A stretch of DNA of 64,000 nucleotides from Lithospermum erythrorhizon (taxonomy: Eukaryota; Streptophyta; Magnoliopsida; Boraginales; Boraginaceae), in NCBI GenBank assembly GCA_019722365.1, contig JADFUC010000113.1:1-64000 (forward strand), in the 5' to 3' direction. The notes below the pieces were generated by a model. It had not been told where the DNA came from. It did not search any database and saw only the letters and a list, made by a program, of their open reading frames with translations. Below are positions 59,276-64,000 of this stretch, piece after piece. Position numbers and translations under genes: made by a program. Within the stretch, counting starts at the first letter, position 1. The number at the start of each line of letters is the position of its first letter.

Positions 59276-61912
59276 ATCAACAACCAGTATGTCCAACGTT
59301 CGTGATCGATCAATTTGGAGAATATTTCCTTTTTACAGTAAGACAAATCAAAGTTCGGGGATAAACATCTCAAGTATATGAAGCCATTGTTTTGATTGTT
59401 GAATTTTCATGCTGAAACTGATGGAGCATGAATTTTATAGTTATTCGATCTATGACGTGCCAACTTTTGATAGAGCAAGGATGTTGATGTGGGGTCCACT
59501 AAAGGGTGATCTACCTTCTCCATTCGATATTCGCTCGATCCAAAGAGGACCTGCAAAAGAAAGGAAGGGGAGTGAGGATGCGCACCCCCATTAACACTCC
59601 AACGCCTAACATTAAGATAATGCCATGAAAGACACGCGAAATCATAAGTTAGATTGACCATCATATCTCGCACTGAGACCCTTTTATAGGACGGTGAGGC
59701 GTGTCTCCTTCTTTATGTCATGAAAAGTAATGTGTTAAATATGGGACAAGAAGTTATGTTAGGTATTCTCTTGTTATTTGTGATGGTTTAAAGACTCTCA
59801 AGTTTCGACATGTTTGGGTGCTTATATCTTCTTTCAATACTTCGTTTCCTCGATTTACTGACCTTCGTGATCTATAGAAACTCTCGTATGTAGTTTCTAA
59901 TGATCCATAGCTTGCCCATAGAATTTGCAGATATCTGATCCGAAATGATGGTCGAATAAGAGGAGTTCGAATGTGTATTTTCTCGTCACATCATAAACTA
60001 ATGCAATATTTCGTTGAAAAGAGGCATTGTTTTTGTCCAAAAAAACTACTCCTACATTTTAATATTCCTATTCTGCTGACAAAAATTCAATTTGGGAGCT
60101 GATCTTTTTTTTTTGCCAAAATGGTAGGAAACAACCCAATTCGGTAGAAAAATGATATTTTGGAGTTTGGACTTTAATAAAAACTGCAGAAACCTTTATA
60201 CGGAGTATTTTTCAACTTGAAACTGCCATTAATCATGAAATGAGACGGTTTTCTATTAACAGGAATTCTAAAAAGTGTGAAACCATCACACTAATGTCCC
60301 TCGAAATCACTGCATCGAATATCAATAAAAGTTAATTAATCACTCTGACATGCTTTCAATTGGATCGGGCAATCTTTCATTTTAACCACTTCAATACAAG
60401 ATTAAAGGTTCGCTCTTTAATACCACGAAAGAGGTAATCACTCGACGTGGTCTCACTGACGTTGACTAGAATTTTCATTTTAACTAATCATTCTAACTAA
60501 TTCAATACAAGCGGCCGCTTCTTTACGAATCTAACTCACACTGCATAAAGAAAAGCTCGGGCTTTTACGAAAATCGCATCCACACCGCATAAAGAGTGTA
60601 AAGAGCGTTAACACTTAACCTTCTAATTCTTTACCACCGAAGCATACCGAAACTATTAACAAGCTTTCTAGATTCAATTTAAAGAGGGCTCTATTATGAA
60701 AAATTACCTGTAATTGTTCATAATGGTGTCAACAACAATAGCATGGTGAGAGCCGAATGGAAGGGTCATTGGTCAGTCAATTTCTTCATTTTAAAAATAA
60801 GGACGACCATAATGGTCGTTCATCAACGATGTCAACGACTACTATGGACGTTCATTAATTACTATGGTCGACGAGCATAACTATGCTCGTTCTCTTGTCC
60901 ACAACGTCTCTGTTTAATCGTTCATAAGGCTTCACCAGAACTACCCTGGTCGTTCGGAATAAAAAATGGAAAAACAAGTTTGAAAGGTACAGTTTCAGTG
61001 CTTCAGGAATGATGTTGAGAAAGAATACTTAAATTGAGTTATCTCAGTGACCACTTTCTCTTTGTTTGTGCACTAAGAATGATTTGCTAAGATTCTCCTA
61101 CATCAAAGAAATCAAACAAAACATCTCAGAATATGCAAACTTCTTCAAACTATACCACATCAGACAGAGCTGTACAGATAAGTATCCAAATGGGTCAGAT
61201 CTAACCTTCAGTTACAGGAAAGACACTTCTCTTATACCTTAATTGAGGACTTACTCAAGCTTAGAAAAGAAGCAACACTGATCAAAACAAAACTCTAGCA
61301 AAAACCAGCTTCACCTTCATAGGGGTGCTATCAGTATACCAACACCTAAGGAGCCTAAACCGGCAACATACATTATAGTAAACAAATAAATAGTGAGCAA
61401 AAAGAAAAATTGATAGTTTTTTTATAAAATTCCAGCAAGTTGTCTTTGGGCCATTTCTTGTAAATGCATCAGAAGGCTTAGCTGCATTTGGTAACAGTCT
61501 GGCGGAGACACTGGCATAATGAATTTAAACAGAATGCCCACACGGTGTACACCACAACTCTACAAAGGCGAAAAAGGCGTTAGAAAGTAAGATATGCCAT
61601 GAAACTACAATATGGCTACATGACAAGAAACTTTTAACCAGTGTGAATTGCTAAGTTTATAGTTCGAGGTAGAGAAAGGAAGGATTCATTGTGTGACAAA
61701 TATATTGAAGTGTGTACATGTACACAATAACAAGCAATGATGGATCCTTTTCAGCATAACTCTCTTTGTGTGTCTAACATCTTGTTTCCTTCGAGTATTA
61801 GTTTACTGTCCTTATCGATTGTATGCCGACAGACACATGCATATATAGGCTTGGATGTGTTTACACACCTAATCAATGCAAGGGGATCCACGATTTTTCC
61901 AACAAAAATGTC
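59276..61912. other. Intergenic DNA and 3' flank of the GT43 gene
   Basis: No gene is supported in 59276-61400. Bases 60470-60620 contain two related segments starting ttcaatacaag, and 60800-60960 contain repeated variants of actatggtcgttcatta. Bases 61690-61912 probably hold the 3' untranslated region of the minus-strand GT43 gene. A GC-richer stretch near 61440-61570 could be a further spliced 3' exon, but nothing shows this. Confidence 0.45.
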
Positions 61913-62470
61913 TTATCGTTTGGTGGGCAGAACAAGATCAAGATTCTTCTGAAGCACCCAGCCTTTGGGGTAATCAAGTTCTCTCGACTCCAGATGAAGG
62001 TGCCAGTTCATAATCTTTGAACATCCATGGGGGATACCTTCCATTTGTGTTTCATCTTCCACCAGTTGTTCTATAAAAGTCGTCTCCTGCAACCAAAAAA
62101 TAGTGCTTCGCTAAGCAGTATACTTGGGTTGCTAGTGCAAGACTAACTTTTTTTTAACTTACTCTCTTTTGTTCTTTGATTGATCAAAATAAAATTCAAT
62201 GACTTGACAAAAATATAAACCTGGAATCCCTCCTTTACAGAGTCAAGCTGTCGAACTAGATTCGAGGTAGGCCGTCTCCATCTCTTAGGGTCCCACAGTA
62301 TGGTGCTATTGAAGGCAAAGCCCGACATATCAACGTGAAATCTACGCAGTCGTTTGCTCTTCTCATTGGTGTGCCATCCGACAACTTGACTGCCATTACA
62401 CACTGGACCTTCCAATACTGCTTTGTTTTTACTTTGAACCAACATCGCAACAGGCCAAGTGCCAAACCGT
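61913..62470 (-). CDS. GT43 xylan glycosyltransferase, IRX9/IRX9H type, 3' exons (partial)
   Basis: The last two exons of a minus-strand gene are visible. Exon 62470-62221 starts after an AG acceptor with one base of a split codon. It reads [20 protein letters not shown], then [17 protein letters not shown], then [20 protein letters not shown] and ends at FQ. A GT donor at 62220-62219 and an AG acceptor at 62088-62087 define a phase-0 intron. Exon 62086-61913 reads [19 protein letters not shown], then [16 protein letters not shown], and ends VLPTKR before TAA. These match the C-terminal half of plant GT43 proteins, Golgi enzymes needed to extend the xylan backbone of cell walls, and are closer to the IRX9H/IRX9-like form than to IRX14 as I recall them. 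The N-terminal membrane anchor and the donor-binding region with its Asp-rich motif are not in the window, so at least one exon lies past 64000. Both exons are free of stops, so the gene is probably live. Confidence 0.88.
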
Positions 62471-64000
62471 CTGCGAGAAGATGATGTTGTAGGCGATGAG
62501 GCAAGAGCACAAATAAAACAGCACCATACCTTAACAGGCACAAGGAAGGTCCTTCACTTAATGAATAGGCCCAAATAAAACTCAGAATTAAATAATGCAT
62601 CTAATGGCTAAGAAACCTTCTTTTACAGATTATTACAGATTATTTTTCTAATAAAGAACGAGCTAAGACCAAAATCTGAGCATAACTGGCACACTAGCAG
62701 GCATTAATAAAAAGCATAATGTTAATTCCAGAAATATAATGTTTCTCCTATTCTTACTATGATAAGTAACTGTTTTTTAATGTTAGAACATGGAGTAGCA
62801 GGACGGTTTCCCTCATCAATTCTTCCTATCAAGGAATTTATAATTTTATATCCTTTCCCGGGAATGGGCCGTGGGGGTGGGTGGGTGGTGTTAGGGAGGG
62901 CCAATAACAGCTTTATCCATGAGGAAGACAAGTTTCGAGAATATAATAAAAAGGGAAAATTCCAACAAAAGTTATACATCTTGAGAAGCTATAGATTGAA
63001 TGCAATGACTCCTATTGTACAAATTAATAATGTCTATAGGCTCATCATATTATTGAATTTGAGTTAAATCTGCTGATGTTTATTCTAACTAGAGTTAGTC
63101 GTTACCCAAAAGCCACTTCAATGCAAAGTCAATCAGTTATTGCAACAAAATTACTAATTGTAATGTATTATTGGCGTTATACTTCAGAGAAATCTTACTC
63201 ACATTTACCTGAAATAACAACTCTCACTAGATATCGCTACATTAAATCTATACCAACAAAACAATATAATAATTGATCAGATTATAGTGTGCATTCAAGT
63301 ATAGGTCAGCAAGAACCTTCGACATTCTTTACCTCAAAGAGCAATGACTATTGTAAACTCTTAAAGCACCAGAAACAAATGCATTCAATGCATCAACAGT
63401 TCACGAAAAGTTTGACTGTTACTTTTGTAGGATCTATGTAGGAACGAAATGCCTTTTTCTTTAACTGGCTCAAATACTGGGGAAGTCATATTGTAGCAAA
63501 ATCACCATCCGAACGAATAACAGCCAATGTTTTAGGAGGAAAAAGAAGCTGAACCACTGATTTCTTATTGTAAAACAACAACCCTTATTAGTTTATGGAG
63601 TGTGAGGTCCGGTCCTATATATTAATTGTTGATCGTTAACACATAGATATCACATAGAGACAGTTAGCCTAGTACCTCCGATGACGGATTGCACAATGTC
63701 CGGAAATTCCTATATATTAATTGTTAATCATCAACATATTTTTGTCCGATGACGGATTCCACAATGTCACAACATAAAATGACTGTAGTAATCATAACTC
63801 AGCAAATACTTTGGACATCTTTTAGGACACATGAGAACTAACTATTCTAATTCTAAAAGCTAAACCTCAATGATCTGCAAACGATGACATACAGTCCTGC
63901 AAGAATTTATGTAGATTTCACATCTCAGGTTAAAAATAAAAATAAAATGAGCTGCAAAACCTTCATATCTAGAAATCATCCAAGTTGAATTTACTACTAC
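62471..64000 (-). other. Intron of the GT43 gene (inferred)
   Basis: From the acceptor at 62471-62472 to the end of the window I found no stretch matching the upstream GT43 exon (for example LFEQMR or the Asp-rich donor site). This suggests an intron of more than 1.5 kb. The open frames at 62722-63276 show no known domain. A local duplication lies at 63614-63768. Confidence 0.5.
63614..63768 (+). repeat. Imperfect tandem duplication in the GT43 intron
   Basis: Unit 1 (63614-63700) contains ctatatattaattgttgatc and then tccgatgacggattgcacaa. Unit 2 (63709-63768) contains ctatatattaattgttaatc and then tccgatgacggattccacaa. Unit 2 lacks about 25 bases of the middle part. Confidence 0.8.

Noticed and set aside
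59407..59673. 88-residue minus-strand and 61-residue plus-strand frames after the right gypsy LTR
   Set aside because: They overlap each other, show no motif, and no splice or promoter context supports a gene.
62256..62600. 114-residue minus-strand frame overlapping the GT43 exon
   Set aside because: It is out of frame with the conserved GT43 reading, which has splice sites and family motifs.
62722..63067. Frames of 85 and 102 residues on both strands with a GC-rich start
   Set aside because: No recognisable motif on either strand, and they lie where the GT43 intron is expected.

Overview
The window is nuclear DNA of a flowering plant, most likely a eudicot. It is AT-rich and intron-bearing, and it is packed with decayed plant retrotransposons and short terminal-inverted-repeat elements whose ends read like 'tactccctccatcccat'. 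Only two host genes are supported. The first is complete: a two-exon gene at 32335-35062 (+) for a WAV3-type RING-H2/von Willebrand A E3 ubiquitin ligase of 741 residues. The second is the 3' part of a GT43 xylan glycosyltransferase of the IRX9/IRX9H type at 61913-62470 (-). Its upstream exon or exons must lie beyond base 64000.

Layout. 1-8700 has no host gene. It carries three short inverted-repeat elements, one of them split by an inserted 1.85 kb block, and faint traces of a Harbinger-like coding region. 8700-15090 is a decayed Ty1/copia element on the minus strand with recognisable gag, integrase, RT, RNase H and both LTRs. 16396-17518 (-) holds unrecognised coding remnants, one with an internal protein repeat. 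17700-19290 is a small non-autonomous LTR element. 19930-26480 and 27970-31570 are two degenerate LINEs on the minus strand, one behind the other. The first is interrupted at 21336-23592 by an LTR-like insertion with a target duplication. After the WAV3-like gene come another inverted-repeat element (35347-35605), a satellite-like array (36580-38010) and a row of three tRNA-like SINEs sharing one target site (38609-38997). An AT-rich zone with local duplications follows (39000-45580). 45783-59275 is a heavily mutated Ty3/gypsy element of the Tat type (+) with two diverged LTRs, pol fragments and a 180-200 bp tandem repeat array. The remainder is intergenic up to the GT43 gene.

The two genes have no evident joint function: one acts in protein ubiquitination, the other in xylan synthesis for cell walls. 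No CRISPR array, operon, rRNA gene or intact canonical tRNA gene was seen. I found no convincing undescribed biological system. The most unusual structures are the SINE trimer, the interrupted elements, the satellite array and a second promoter-like block in the left gypsy LTR. All family assignments come from motif recognition by eye; element edges are approximate unless stated otherwise.
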